This document shows, in pieces, positions 11,855 to 19,973 of a DNA stretch of 64,000 nt. The position numbers and the translations under genes are program-made. The stretch comes from Candidatus Ferrigenium bremense (lineage in GTDB: Bacteria > Pseudomonadota > Gammaproteobacteria > Burkholderiales > Gallionellaceae), in NCBI GenBank assembly GCA_019449635.1, contig JAGRPI010000004.1, positions 124,001 through 188,000 on the forward strand, given 5' to 3'. Each line of letters starts with the position of its first letter. Position 1 is the stretch's first letter. The notes under the pieces were generated by a model. The model was not told where the DNA came from. It saw only the letters and a program-made list of their open reading frames with translations, and did no database searches.

Positions 11855-11953
11855 CCCCTCGCCCGGTGGCGGGATAACCAGCGACTTGGCCACAGTTTCT
11901 GGCGGCTTAGTCGAATGGCTGGGGGGTATCAGAGGGGCAGGGGGAGAGGGCTT
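11855..11953. repeat. Family-1 repeat interrupted by the small palindromic element (copy B)
   Basis: The host CCCCTCGCCCGGTGGCGGG ... AGAGGGGCAGGGGGAGAGGG is split by an inserted 57-nt palindrome at 11874-11930. The repeat runs right up to the tyrA start. Confidence 0.8.
11874..11930 (+). mobile_element. Small palindromic element, copy B (57 nt)
   Basis: It begins ATAACCAGCGACTTGGC, has the right arm CTTAGTCGAATGGCT and ends GTATC, directly before AGAGG. It is inserted in the family-1 repeat between GGCGGG and AGAGGGG, the same site as copy A. No target duplication is seen. Confidence 0.8.
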
Positions 11954-11955
11954 TG

Positions 11956-12828
11956 ATGTCCAAACCGCAATTCAAAAAGATCGTCATCTTCGGCGTCGGC
12001 CTGATCGGCGGCTCGTTCGCGCTGGCGTTGCGCAAGGCAGGGGCGGTGCGCGAGGTGGTCGGCTTCGGGCGCAGCGCGGCGACGCTGCAACAGGCCCGGC
12101 AGCTCGGCATCATCGACCGCATCGGGCGGGATGCGGCCGCCGAAGTCGGCAACGCGGATCTGATACTGCTGGCCACCCCGGTCGGGCAGATGGCGGAACT
12201 GATGGCGCTTATCGCGCCGCATCTCGGCGCGCACACCCTGGTCACCGATGGCGGCAGCACCAAGAGCGACGTGGTCGCCGCGGCGCGCGCGAACCTGGGC
12301 GGCAGGGTCGCGCAGTTCGTCCCAGCGCACCCCATCGCGGGTGCGGAGAAGAGCGGGGCGGGCGCGGCACTGGCCGATCTGTATGTCGGCAAGAAGGTGG
12401 TGCTGACCCCTCTGCCGGAAAACAGTGCCGAGTCGGTGGCGCGCATACGCCACGCATGGCAACTGTGCGGCGCGGTGGTGAGCGAACTGACCCCGCAACA
12501 GCACGACGCCGTGTTCGCGGCGGTGAGCCATCTGCCGCACCTGCTGTCGTTCGCGCTGGTGCACGACCTCGCGCAGCGCGGCGACCGCGACCTGCTGCTG
12601 TCCTTCGCCGCGAGCGGCTTCCGCGACTTCACGCGCATCGCCGCGAGCTCTCCGGAGATGTGGCGCGACATCTGCCTCGCGAACCGCGAGGCGCTGCTGG
12701 TCGAGCTGCATCGCTACGCCGACGAGCTGTATGCCCTCTATCAGGCGCTGGAGCAGTACGATGCCGCGAAGCTCGAAGAGGTGTTCAGCGAGGCGCGCAA
12801 GGTGCGCGGCAACTGGACGGGGCAATAG
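11956..12828 (+). CDS. tyrA: Prephenate dehydrogenase
   Basis: TyrA oxidatively decarboxylates prephenate (or arogenate) on the way to tyrosine. The NAD(P)-binding motif is IVIFGVGLIGGSFALAL near the N-terminus. Other landmarks are VTDGGSTKSDVV, FVPAHPIAGAEKSG and AVSHLPHLLSFAL. I used the ATG at 11956; a TTG one codon earlier is possible. The gene is preceded by an interrupted family-1 repeat, so a promoter or coupling to aroF is disturbed. In many betaproteobacteria tyrA is followed by aroA, cmk and rpsA. Here arnT follows after 6 bp instead. Confidence 0.95.
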   Translation: MSKPQFKKIVIFGVGLIGGSFALALRKAGAVREVVGFGRSAATLQQARQLGIIDRIGRDAAAEVGNADLILLATPVGQMAELMALIAPHLGAHTLVTDGGSTKSDVVAAARANLGGRVAQFVPAHPIAGAEKSGAGAALADLYVGKKVVLTPLPENSAESVARIRHAWQLCGAVVSELTPQQHDAVFAAVSHLPHLLSFALVHDLAQRGDRDLLLSFAASGFRDFTRIAASSPEMWRDICLANREALLVELHRYADELYALYQALEQYDAAKLEEVFSEARKVRGNWTGQ

Positions 12829-12834
12829 GAAATA

Positions 12835-14583
12835 ATGAACGCCCTCACGATCAGGCAGGTAGGGTGGCTGCTTGCCGCCATTGCGGTCATCTGGTTCGCC
12901 AACCTCGAATACCGCACGCTGGTCAAGCCGGACGAAGGGCGCTACGCCGAGATTCCGCGCGAGATGGTGGCGAGCGGCGACTGGGTGACGCCGCGCCTCA
13001 ACGAACTCAAGTATTTCGAGAAACCGCCGCTGCAATACTGGGCGACGGCCACCGCCTACACGCTGTTCGGCGAGCACCAATGGACCTCGCGGCTGTGGAC
13101 CGGGCTGACCGGTTTTGCCGGCATCCTGCTGGTGTGGTTCGCCGGGTTGCGCCTGTTCGGGCGCGAGGCGGCGTGCTATGCCGCGCTGCTGCTGTCCAGC
13201 AGCCTGCTGTACGTGCTGATGGGGCACATCAACACGCTGGACATGGGTGTGACGTTCTTCATCACACTGGGCATCCTCGGCCTGCTGCTCGCGCAGGCGC
13301 AGGCTGACGTCAAGAAACGGCGCAACTGGATGCTGGTCGCCTGGGCAGCCATGGCCTTGGCGGTGCTGAGTAAAGGCCTGATGGGTATCATCCTGCCGGG
13401 CGCTGCCTTGTTCATCTATTGTCTGGTACAGCGCGACTTCGGCGTGCTGAAGCGCATGCATTGGCTGCCCGGCCTCGCGGTATTTTTCGCCATCACGGTG
13501 CCGTGGTTCGTGCTGGTGATGAAAGCCAACCCGGAATTCTTCGAGCGCTTCTTCATCTACGAGCACTACACGCGCTTCACCACCAGGGTGCATGGGCGCT
13601 ATCAGCCCTGGTATTACTTCATCCCGATCCTGCTGGCCGGGGCGTTGCCGTGGACGGTGCTGATGTTCGATACCATGCTGCGCACTGTTGTCGGAAGCAG
13701 GAGAGGGAACAGTAACAAACAATTTCCCGGGTCTAAGCGAAGTGATATAAATTCCGTTCGGGCTGAGCTTGTCGAAGCCTTTTCATGTCCTTCGACAAGC
13801 TCAGGACGAACGGCGGGGGTATTCAATACCGAGCGTTTCCTGCTGATCTGGGCGGTGTTCATCTACGTGTTCTTCTCCATTTCCAGCTCCAAGCTGCCGT
13901 CCTACCTGCTGCCGATGTTCCCGGTGCTGGCGTTGCTGATGGGCAAGCGCATCGCCGAAATGCGCGGGCGCGTGCTGCTCTGGCAGGTCGCCCCGGCGAT
14001 CCCGGTCGCGCTGCTGTTGCTGGGGCTGGCGCTGAATGTGGACAAGTTCGCCGACACGCCGAACCAGGCCGAGCTGTATCCGCATTACGGCCCGTGGCTG
14101 GTTGCTGCTGCGCTGGTCTCGCTGGCCGGCCTGCTGGCGGGGATGGGGCTGCTGTGGCGCGAAAGAAAATCCGCTGCTGTAGCGGTGCTGGCGCTGGGCG
14201 CCCTGCTGTCCGTGCAGATCGGCCTGTCCGGTTATGAGACCGTGGCGCGCGAGCGTTCCGCCAAACATGTCGCCGAGGCGATACACGCCGAGGTAAAAGC
14301 GGATGTGCCGTTCTATTCGGTGCTGACCTACGAACAGACGCTGCCGTTCTATCTCAAGCGCACCTTCACGCTGGTGCAGTATCAGGATGAAATGGCCTAC
14401 GGCATCCAGCAGGAGCCGCGACGCTGGATCCCCACCATCGAGGAATTCGCCAGGGTCTGGGCCTCACAGCCCGAAGCATTGGCCATCTTGCCGGTGTATG
14501 CTTATGCGCAGTTGCAACAACAAGGGTTGGCGATGAAGATCATTTTTGAAGATGCGCAACATATAGTGGTGAAGAAACCATGA
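12835..14583 (+). CDS. arnT: 4-amino-4-deoxy-L-arabinose (Ara4N) lipid A transferase, ArnT-type glycosyltransferase
   Basis: ArnT is an inner-membrane enzyme that moves Ara4N from undecaprenyl phosphate to lipid A on the periplasmic side, lowering the negative charge. The 582-aa protein has the family start with an early periplasmic loop (LVKPDEGRYAEIPREM, NELKYFEKPPLQYW), many membrane helices and a soluble C-terminal domain. About residues 284-326 carry an unusual hydrophilic insertion. Part of it (306-326, 13754-13813) is a family-2 inverted repeat in frame. The neighbours confirm an Ara4N locus. General PMT-family mannosyltransferase is the alternative call. Confidence 0.88.
   Translation: MNALTIRQVGWLLAAIAVIWFANLEYRTLVKPDEGRYAEIPREMVASGDWVTPRLNELKYFEKPPLQYWATATAYTLFGEHQWTSRLWTGLTGFAGILLVWFAGLRLFGREAACYAALLLSSSLLYVLMGHINTLDMGVTFFITLGILGLLLAQAQADVKKRRNWMLVAWAAMALAVLSKGLMGIILPGAALFIYCLVQRDFGVLKRMHWLPGLAVFFAITVPWFVLVMKANPEFFERFFIYEHYTRFTTRVHGRYQPWYYFIPILLAGALPWTVLMFDTMLRTVVGSRRGNSNKQFPGSKRSDINSVRAELVEAFSCPSTSSGRTAGVFNTERFLLIWAVFIYVFFSISSSKLPSYLLPMFPVLALLMGKRIAEMRGRVLLWQVAPAIPVALLLLGLALNVDKFADTPNQAELYPHYGPWLVAAALVSLAGLLAGMGLLWRERKSAAVAVLALGALLSVQIGLSGYETVARERSAKHVAEAIHAEVKADVPFYSVLTYEQTLPFYLKRTFTLVQYQDEMAYGIQQEPRRWIPTIEEFARVWASQPEALAILPVYAYAQLQQQGLAMKIIFEDAQHIVVKKP
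13754..13813. repeat. Family-2 inverted repeat inside arnT
   Basis: Arms CCGTTCGGGCTGAGCTTGTC and GACAAGCTCAGGACGAACGG pair with two mismatches around the centre AAGCCTTTTCATGTCCTTC. The arnT frame stays open through all 60 nt. Confidence 0.9.
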
Positions 14584-14589
14584 AACCTC

Positions 14590-14780
14590 TGAATAACCTG
14601 CTGCGCGGCCAATCTGATGGAACCACTAGCCATTCCACTAGGTCGCCAAAAAACGGCAACCAAGTGGCTGGTTATGCTGCGTTGCGTGCTCACTCGCGCC
14701 TCGTCTATCTACCAGACATGTCTCGTTGCTCGTTGCGCGGCGTCTTGCATATTGGCCTGCTCGCGACGGTTCTCAGAGGT
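14590..14780. repeat. Family-4 repeat interrupted by the small palindromic element (copy H)
   Basis: The 200-bp space between arnT and the next gene is filled by a family-4-like repeat (ACCTGCTGCGCGG, then GCTGCGTTGCGTGCTC) split by a 60-nt insertion. Short open frames here only read through the repeat and are not genes. Confidence 0.7.
14616..14675 (-). mobile_element. Small palindromic element, copy H (60 nt)
   Basis: Read on the minus strand it starts ATAACCAGCCACTTGG, has the right arm CCTAGTGGAATGGCTAG, and ends GGTTCCATC before AGATT. The stem pair CCACT/AGTGG replaces the CGACT/AGTCG seen in most copies, a compensatory change shared with copy G. Confidence 0.85.
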
Positions 14781-14785
14781 TTCAA

Positions 14786-15157
14786 ATGAGCCTGGTCAGT
14801 TTTATCCTGATCTTCGTCGGCGTGATGCTTAACGCTGCCGCGCAGATACTGATGAAGGCAGGCACCAACGCCGTCGGACATTTTGAATTCAGCATGGAGA
14901 ACGTCCTGCCTATCGGTCTGAAGCTGGCCACCGAGTGGCACATCGTCACCGCGCTGTTCTGTTATGCGTTCAGCGTGATCGTCTGGATCCTCGCGCTGTC
15001 GCGCGTGCCGGTCAGCATCGCTTTTCCGATGCTGTCCATGGCTTATGTGGTGAATGCGGTAGCGGCCTGGTATCTGCTCGGCGAAGCCTTCAATCCGACC
15101 AAGCTGGTCGGCATGGGCGTGATCATCCTGGGTGTGATCATCATTTCGCGGGCTTAA
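14786..15157 (+). CDS. Small multidrug-resistance-type membrane protein, ArnE/ArnF-like flippase subunit
   Basis: This 123-aa protein has four predicted membrane helices: SFILIFVGVMLNAAAQILM, a second at about 45-65, one at about 70-90, and GMGVIILGVIIIS. The pattern is that of the EamA/SMR superfamily. In the arn operons of enterics, ArnE and ArnF form a pair that flips undecaprenyl-phosphate-Ara4N to the periplasmic face. Only one such gene is present here, so it may work as a homodimer. The start at 14786 places it just after the repeat; an upstream in-frame extension is repeat sequence. Confidence 0.8.
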   Translation: MSLVSFILIFVGVMLNAAAQILMKAGTNAVGHFEFSMENVLPIGLKLATEWHIVTALFCYAFSVIVWILALSRVPVSIAFPMLSMAYVVNAVAAWYLLGEAFNPTKLVGMGVIILGVIIISRA

Positions 15158-15165
15158 CCGTTGAC

Positions 15166-15281
15166 TGACATTCCCGCGCAGGCGGGAATCCAGTCGGAAA
15201 ATATTTCTCCGCAACGCGGAGACAAAACCTTGAAGGCATTTTGAATAAAACCGCTGGATTCCGGCTTGCGCCAGAATGACA
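15166..15281. repeat. Inverted repeat of the GACATTCCCGCGCAGGCGGG type
   Basis: Ends ATTCCCGCGCAGGCGGGAAT and CTGGATTCCGGCTTGCGCCA are hairpin-forming and oriented face to face between two arn genes. Related copies lie at 18741-18808, 27059-27126 and 36104-36229. Confidence 0.75.
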
Positions 15282-15300
15282 AACTTTTCGAGACACTTTT

Positions 15301-16449
15301 ATGGGCACTTTCCTTCCTTTCTCCCGTCCGACCATAGACGAAGCGACCATCGCCGCAGTCGCCGAGGTGCTGCGTTCCGGCTGGATCACCAGCGGCCCGA
15401 AGGTGCAGGAATTCGAGAAACAGTTGTCCGCCTATTTCGGTGGGCGTCCGGTGCGCACCTTCAATTCCGGCACCTGCACCATGGAGATCGCGCTGCGCAT
15501 CGCGGGCATCGGGCCGGGCGACGAGGTCATCACCTCTCCGATCTCCTGGGTGGCCACCGCCAACGTGATCCTCGAAGTGGGTGCTGTTCCGGTGTTCGCC
15601 GACATCGACCCGGTCACGCGCAACATCGACCTGGACAAGGTCGAGGCGGCGATCACGCCGCGTACGAAAGCGATCATCCCGGTCTATCTCGCGGGCAAGC
15701 CGGTGGACATGGACCGGCTGTATGCAATAGCCAACAAATACAAGCTGCGCGTGATCGAGGATGCCGCGCAGGCCATCGGCTCGAGCTGGCGGGGCAAGCC
15801 CATTGGTTCATTTGGCGGCTCGTCCGGCGACTTCGTCTCGTTCAGCTTCCAGGCCAACAAGAACATCACTACCTCCGAGGGCGGCTGCCTGGTGCTGAAC
15901 AACGAGGACGAGGCGAAGCTCGCGGAAAAATACCGCCTGCAGGGCGTGACGCGCAGCGGCTGGGACGGCATCGAGGTGGACGTGCTGGGCGGCAAGTACA
16001 ACATGACCGACGTCGCCGCCGCGATCGGCCTGGGGCAATTCGCCCAACTGGACGCCATCACCGCGCAGCGGCGCAAACTGGCAAAACATTATTTTGCGAC
16101 GCTCGGCAGAGACTTCGAGAAGCAGACCGGCGCGCAACTGCCGCCAGAGGATTATGAGTCGACCAACTGGCACCTGTTCCAGGTCGTGCTGCCGGAGCGC
16201 ATCACGCGCGCCGACTTCATGTCGCAGATGAAGGAGCACAACATCGGCGTCGGCTACCACTACGCGCCCATCCACCTGTTCAAGCTGTACCGCGCGCTGG
16301 GCTTCAGGGAAGGCATGTTCCCGATCGCCGAGCGCGTCGGCAAACAGATCGTCTCGCTGCCGATGTTCTACGCGATGAACGAGGCGGATGTGGAGCGGGC
16401 CTGTGAGGCGATGTGGGAAGTGCTGGCAAGCCAGCGTAGGGCGCAATAA
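15301..16449 (+). CDS. arnB: UDP-Ara4O aminotransferase, DegT/DnrJ/EryC1 family
   Basis: ArnB is a PLP enzyme that transfers the amino group from glutamate to UDP-4-keto-pentose, giving UDP-Ara4N. The 382-aa protein starts FLPFSRPTIDEATIAAVAEV. It shows ITSGPKVQEFEKQ, FNSGTCTMEIALR, VIEDAAQAIGSSW and the PLP-lysine region FSFQANKNITTSEGG, close to the FHAIKNIT pattern of the family. It also has GVGYHYAPIHLFKLYR. The position between arnE/F-like and arnC genes supports the specific call over a generic sugar aminotransferase. Confidence 0.92.
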   Translation: MGTFLPFSRPTIDEATIAAVAEVLRSGWITSGPKVQEFEKQLSAYFGGRPVRTFNSGTCTMEIALRIAGIGPGDEVITSPISWVATANVILEVGAVPVFADIDPVTRNIDLDKVEAAITPRTKAIIPVYLAGKPVDMDRLYAIANKYKLRVIEDAAQAIGSSWRGKPIGSFGGSSGDFVSFSFQANKNITTSEGGCLVLNNEDEAKLAEKYRLQGVTRSGWDGIEVDVLGGKYNMTDVAAAIGLGQFAQLDAITAQRRKLAKHYFATLGRDFEKQTGAQLPPEDYESTNWHLFQVVLPERITRADFMSQMKEHNIGVGYHYAPIHLFKLYRALGFREGMFPIAERVGKQIVSLPMFYAMNEADVERACEAMWEVLASQRRAQ

Positions 16450-16543
16450 CCAACGGGCATTGCGCCGTATGGTTGCTACTAAACATCCGGTGCAATGCGC
16501 TACGCCCTTCGACTGCGCTCAGGACATGCTTATTGCACCCTAC
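16436..16543. repeat. Family-7 repeat (GTAGGGCGCAATAACC...TTATTGCACCCTAC)
   Basis: This inverted repeat lies between arnB and arnC. It overlaps the arnB stop codon and carries a family-2 half-copy (CTTCGACTGCGCTCAGGACA) inside it near 16508-16527. Confidence 0.8.
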
Positions 16544-16594
16544 GATATTCCGGATTTCGCTAAACTCCGCCCCATGCGGTAAAATGCTGCCCTT

Positions 16595-17674
16595 ATGAGC
16601 AATCCCCAACTTTCCGTTGTCATCCCCGTCTATAACGAAGAGCAGGGCCTGCAGACCCTGTTCGACCGGCTGTATCCGGCATTGGACAGGCTCGGCATCA
16701 CGTATGAGGTCGTGTTCATCAACGACGGCAGCCGCGACCGCTCCGCTGCGATCCTGCGCGAACAGTTCCAGAAACGTCCCGATGTGACGCGGGTGATCCT
16801 GTTCAACGGCAACTTCGGCCAGCACATGGCGATCATGGCCGGCTTCGAGCATAGCCGTGGGCAGCGTGTGGTGACGCTGGACGCCGACCTGCAGAACCCG
16901 CCGGAGGACACCGGCCTGCTGCTGGCGAAGATGGACGAAGGCTACGATTATGTCGGATCGATCCGCCGGCAGCGCAGCGACAGCTGGTGGCGGCATGCCG
17001 CGTCGCGCGCGATGAACGGGCTGCGCGAACGCATCACGCGCATCAAGATGACCGACCAGGGCTGCATGTTCCGCGCCTACGACCGCCACATCGTCGATGC
17101 GGTCAACAGTTGCAAGGAAGTGAGCACCTTCATCCCGGCGCTGGCCTATACCTTCGCGCGCAACCCCGCCGAGGTGGTGGTCGGGCACGAGGAGCGCACG
17201 GCGGGCGAATCGAAGTATTCACTGTACAGCCTGATCCGCCTGAATTTCGACCTGATGACCGGCTTCTCGCTGGTGCCGCTGCAATGGTTCTCGATGGTGG
17301 GCATGCTGATCTCGGTGTTCTCCGGCCTGTTCTTCGTATTCCTCGCGATACGCCGCCTGGTGGTCGGCCCCGAGGCGGAAGGGCTGTTCACGCTGTTCGC
17401 GCTGATGTTCTTCCTGATCGGCATCGCGCTGTTCGGCATCGGCCTGCTGGGCGAATACATCGGGCGCATCTACCAGCAGGTGCGCCACCGGCCGCGCTAT
17501 CTGGTGGAGGCGGTTTTAGAGAACAGCGGGAAGGGAGAAGAGGGAAGGGGGAAGGGCAGGCGCGCGGCAAAGGTTGCAGGGGAGCCGGATCCTTTTGCCG
17601 GTGAAGCCCGGAAGAAAAAAGCCAAGCCGCTCGACGAGGAGCACCCCTCATTGTTTTCGGATGGTCAAGAATGA
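16595..17674 (+). CDS. arnC: Undecaprenyl-phosphate 4-deoxy-4-formamido-L-arabinose transferase
   Basis: ArnC loads formylated Ara4N onto undecaprenyl phosphate at the inner membrane. The 359-aa protein starts with a GT-A domain (LSVVIPVYNEEQGL, FINDGSRD, TLDADLQNPPED). Two membrane helices follow near residues 230-295 (MLISVFSGLFFVFLAI and LMFFLIGIALFGIGLLGEYI). The last about 50 residues form a charged tail with GKGEEGRGKGRRAAK that is longer than in typical ArnC and close to a repeat-rich stretch. Generic GtrB/DPM1-type glycosyltransferase is the alternative. Confidence 0.9.
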   Translation: MSNPQLSVVIPVYNEEQGLQTLFDRLYPALDRLGITYEVVFINDGSRDRSAAILREQFQKRPDVTRVILFNGNFGQHMAIMAGFEHSRGQRVVTLDADLQNPPEDTGLLLAKMDEGYDYVGSIRRQRSDSWWRHAASRAMNGLRERITRIKMTDQGCMFRAYDRHIVDAVNSCKEVSTFIPALAYTFARNPAEVVVGHEERTAGESKYSLYSLIRLNFDLMTGFSLVPLQWFSMVGMLISVFSGLFFVFLAIRRLVVGPEAEGLFTLFALMFFLIGIALFGIGLLGEYIGRIYQQVRHRPRYLVEAVLENSGKGEEGRGKGRRAAKVAGEPDPFAGEARKKKAKPLDEEHPSLFSDGQE

Positions 17675-17679
17675 GTAAA

Positions 17680-17795
17680 ACCCCCTCTAACTCCCCCCTG
17701 TGCGAGCATCCGCTGCGCGGATTGCCTGCTTGCCCCACTTCAGGGGGAGAACAATGCCCCTCCCCTGTCAAGGGGAGGCTGGGAGGGGTTTTGGG
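17680..17795. repeat. Family-10 repeat (CCCCTCTAACTCCCCC...GGGAGGGG) with an inserted 39-nt palindrome
   Basis: Host CTCCCCCCTGT ... CAGGGGGAGA and CCCCTGTCAAGGGGAGG blocks surround an insert at 17702-17740. The repeat ends just before the formyltransferase start. Related copies lie in mutL at 26894-26966 and 27545-27634. Confidence 0.8.
17702..17740 (+). mobile_element. Second small palindrome, 39 nt, copy 1
   Basis: It contains AGCATCCGCTGCGCGGATTG followed by CCTGCTTGCCCCACTT. It interrupts a host CCCC(C)TGT^CAGGGG. The same 39 nt, with paired changes GCGC to ACAC in the loop, lie at 27571-27609 in mutL in the opposite orientation. Confidence 0.7.
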
Positions 17796-17807
17796 TTCAC
17801 TTTCCGT

Positions 17808-18725
17808 ATGAGTCGCGCAGTCGTTTTTGCTTATCACAACGTAGGCTATCGATGTCTAAGCGTATTGCTCGCGCACGGCGTGGAGGTCGCGCTGGTGGTC
17901 ACGCACCGCGACAGCCAGAAAGAGACCATCTGGTTCGACAGCGTGGCGGATCTGGCGGCGCTGCACGGCATTCCGGTGATCACTCCGGACAACCCGAATA
18001 CGCCGGAAGTGGTCGGGCAGATCCGCGCGTTGCAGCCGGATTTCTTCTTCTCCTTCTATTACCGCGAGATGCTCAGGCGCGAGTTGCTGGACATCCCGAA
18101 ACGCGGCGCGCTGAACATGCACGGCTCGCTGCTGCCGAAATACCGCGGCCGCGTGCCGGTGAACTGGGCGATCATCCACGGCGAGACGGAAACCGGCGCG
18201 ACATTGCATTACATGACCGAGAAGCCGGACAACGGCGATATCGTGGTGCAGCAGGCGGTGCCGATCCTGCCGAATGACACTGCCTTGGAGGTGTTCCAGA
18301 AGGTGACGGTGGCGGCGGAGATCGCGCTGCATGGCGTACTTCCCGCGTTGCTGGCAGGCAAGGCGCAGGCGGTGAAGCAGGACTTGAACAAGGGTGCGTA
18401 TTTCGGCGGGCGCAAGGCGGAGGATGGTGTCATCGACTGGTCGCAGTCATCGCAGGCCATCCACAATCTGGTGCGCGCCGTCGCGCCGCCGTATCCGGGC
18501 GCAACCACGCAGTTGCTGGGCAGACCGATGCGTATTCTGCAAACGCTGGTGACGGCTTGCACTGTTGCAGGTGAGAAACCCGCCTTTTATGCGAAGGAAG
18601 GCAAGGCGTATGCGATTTGCGGCAGCGGGGTGCTGCGCGTGGTGTGCTTCGAACTGGATGGTATCGGGATGAGCGCGGCAGAGTTCGCGGCGCAATATGG
18701 TACGGAGAAAATCGAATTTGTATAA
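17808..18725 (+). CDS. UDP-Ara4N formyltransferase (ArnA N-terminal domain as a separate gene)
   Basis: The protein uses 10-formyl-tetrahydrofolate to formylate UDP-Ara4N, the step before ArnC. The 305-aa protein starts SRAVVFAYHNVGYRCL, as in the ArnA transformylase domain. It shows the catalytic segment NMHGSLLPKYRGRVPVNWA (Asn and His) and the aspartate in KPDNGDIVVQQ. The C-terminal OB-like region is present. In E. coli this domain is fused to the UDP-glucuronate decarboxylase; here it ends with its own stop and the decarboxylase is the next gene. I chose 17808 because the upstream in-frame residues are repeat-encoded. Confidence 0.88.
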   Translation: MSRAVVFAYHNVGYRCLSVLLAHGVEVALVVTHRDSQKETIWFDSVADLAALHGIPVITPDNPNTPEVVGQIRALQPDFFFSFYYREMLRRELLDIPKRGALNMHGSLLPKYRGRVPVNWAIIHGETETGATLHYMTEKPDNGDIVVQQAVPILPNDTALEVFQKVTVAAEIALHGVLPALLAGKAQAVKQDLNKGAYFGGRKAEDGVIDWSQSSQAIHNLVRAVAPPYPGATTQLLGRPMRILQTLVTACTVAGEKPAFYAKEGKAYAICGSGVLRVVCFELDGIGMSAAEFAAQYGTEKIEFV

Positions 18726-18740
18726 GCGCTGTTAGGGTTT

Positions 18741-18808
18741 TGTCATTCCGGCGAAAGCCGGAATCCAGTATATGACAGACTGGACAACGGCCTTCGCCGG
18801 TGTGACGA
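18741..18808. repeat. Inverted repeat of the TCATTCCGGCGAAAGCCGGA type
   Basis: This short palindromic repeat lies between the two arnA-like genes, with an outward half ACGGCCTTCGCCGGTGTGAC. It belongs to the same family as the copies at 15166, 27059 and 36104. Confidence 0.75.
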
Positions 18809-18835
18809 GTGAATTTAATTATCAAAGGAACAGCA

Positions 18836-19876
18836 ATGAAAAAAGTATTGATCCTTGGTGTGAACGGCTTCATCGGCCATCACCTGTCCAACCGCATCCT
18901 CGCTACCACCGACTGGGAAGTGTACGGCATGGACATGAGCGCAGACCGCATCTCCGACCTGATCGGCAAGCCGCGCTTCCACTTCTTCGAAGGCGACATC
19001 ACCATCAACAAGGAATGGGTCGAGTACCATGTGCGCAAGTGCGACGTGATCCTGCCGCTGGTGGCGATCGCCACGCCATCCACCTACGTCAAGCAGCCGC
19101 TGCGCGTATTCGAACTGGACTTCGAGGCCAACCTGCCGATCGTGCGCGCGGCGGTGAAATACAACAAGCATCTGGTGTTCCCGTCCACCTCCGAAGTGTA
19201 CGGCATGTGCCATGACGAGGAATTCGACCCGGAAAATTCCGAACTGGTCTGCGGCCCGATCAACAAGCCGCGCTGGATCTATTCCTGCTCCAAGCAGCTC
19301 ATGGATCGCGTGATCTGGGGCTACGGCATGGAAGGCCTGAACTTCACGCTGTTCCGCCCGTTCAACTGGATCGGCGCCGGGCTGGATTCGATCCACACGC
19401 CGAAGGAAGGCAGCTCGCGCGTGGTCACGCAGTTCCTCGGGCATATCGTGCGCGGCGAGAACATCAGCCTGGTGGACGGCGGTCACCAGAAACGCGCATT
19501 CACCTACATCGACGACGGCATCGCCGCGCTGATGAAGATCATCGAGAACAAGGATGGCGTGGCGACCGGCAAGATCTACAACATTGGCAATCCATCCAAC
19601 AACTACGCGATCCGAGACCTCGCCGACATGATGCTCAAGCTGGCGAAAGAATACGCCGAATACCGCGATCCGGCCGCCAAGGTGAAGATCGTCGAGACCA
19701 CCTCCGCGGCGTATTACGGCAAGGGCTACCAGGACGTGCAGAACCGCGTGCCGAAGATCACCAATACCTGCGAAGAACTGAACTGGAAGCCGACCGTCAA
19801 CATGGCCGACACGCTGCGCAATATCTTCGATGCGTATCGCGGCCAAGTGGCGGAAGCGCGCGGTCTGGTGGATTAA
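18836..19876 (+). CDS. UDP-glucuronate decarboxylase (ArnA C-terminal domain as a separate gene)
   Basis: The protein oxidises and decarboxylates UDP-glucuronate to UDP-4-keto-pentose, the substrate of ArnB. The 346-aa short-chain dehydrogenase-type protein has the NAD motif LGVNGFIGHHL, a Tyr/Lys pair in WIYSCSKQLMDR, and the ArnA-specific FRPFNWIGAGLDSIHTP and GENISLVDGGHQKRAFTYID. An AAAGGAAC ribosome site precedes ATG 18836. UDP-glucuronate would come from the nucleotide-sugar dehydrogenase at 21954-23120. Confidence 0.92.
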   Translation: MKKVLILGVNGFIGHHLSNRILATTDWEVYGMDMSADRISDLIGKPRFHFFEGDITINKEWVEYHVRKCDVILPLVAIATPSTYVKQPLRVFELDFEANLPIVRAAVKYNKHLVFPSTSEVYGMCHDEEFDPENSELVCGPINKPRWIYSCSKQLMDRVIWGYGMEGLNFTLFRPFNWIGAGLDSIHTPKEGSSRVVTQFLGHIVRGENISLVDGGHQKRAFTYIDDGIAALMKIIENKDGVATGKIYNIGNPSNNYAIRDLADMMLKLAKEYAEYRDPAAKVKIVETTSAAYYGKGYQDVQNRVPKITNTCEELNWKPTVNMADTLRNIFDAYRGQVAEARGLVD

Positions 19877-19880
19877 ATAT

Positions 19881-19962
19881 CACCCTTTCCCCGACCCTCC
19901 CCCATCAAGGGGGAGGGGGTAAGTTCCCTCTCCCCTCGCGGGAGAGGGTTAGGGAGAGGGGG
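19881..19962. repeat. Family-1/10 repeat upstream of arnD
   Basis: CCCCATCAAGGGGGAGGGGG is followed by CCCTCTCCCCTCGCGGGAGA and GGGTTAGGGAGAGGG. It fills the whole space between the decarboxylase gene and arnD. Confidence 0.8.
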
Positions 19963-19973
19963 CGAAAAAAATA

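Noticed and set aside
11802-13307. A 501-codon open frame overlapping tyrA and arnT
   Set aside because: It is an Arg/Gly-rich shadow in another frame of two clearly recognisable genes.
14580-14789. Short open frame between arnT and the ArnE/F-like gene
   Set aside because: It only reads through a family-4 repeat and the palindromic element; similar short frames occur at other copies.
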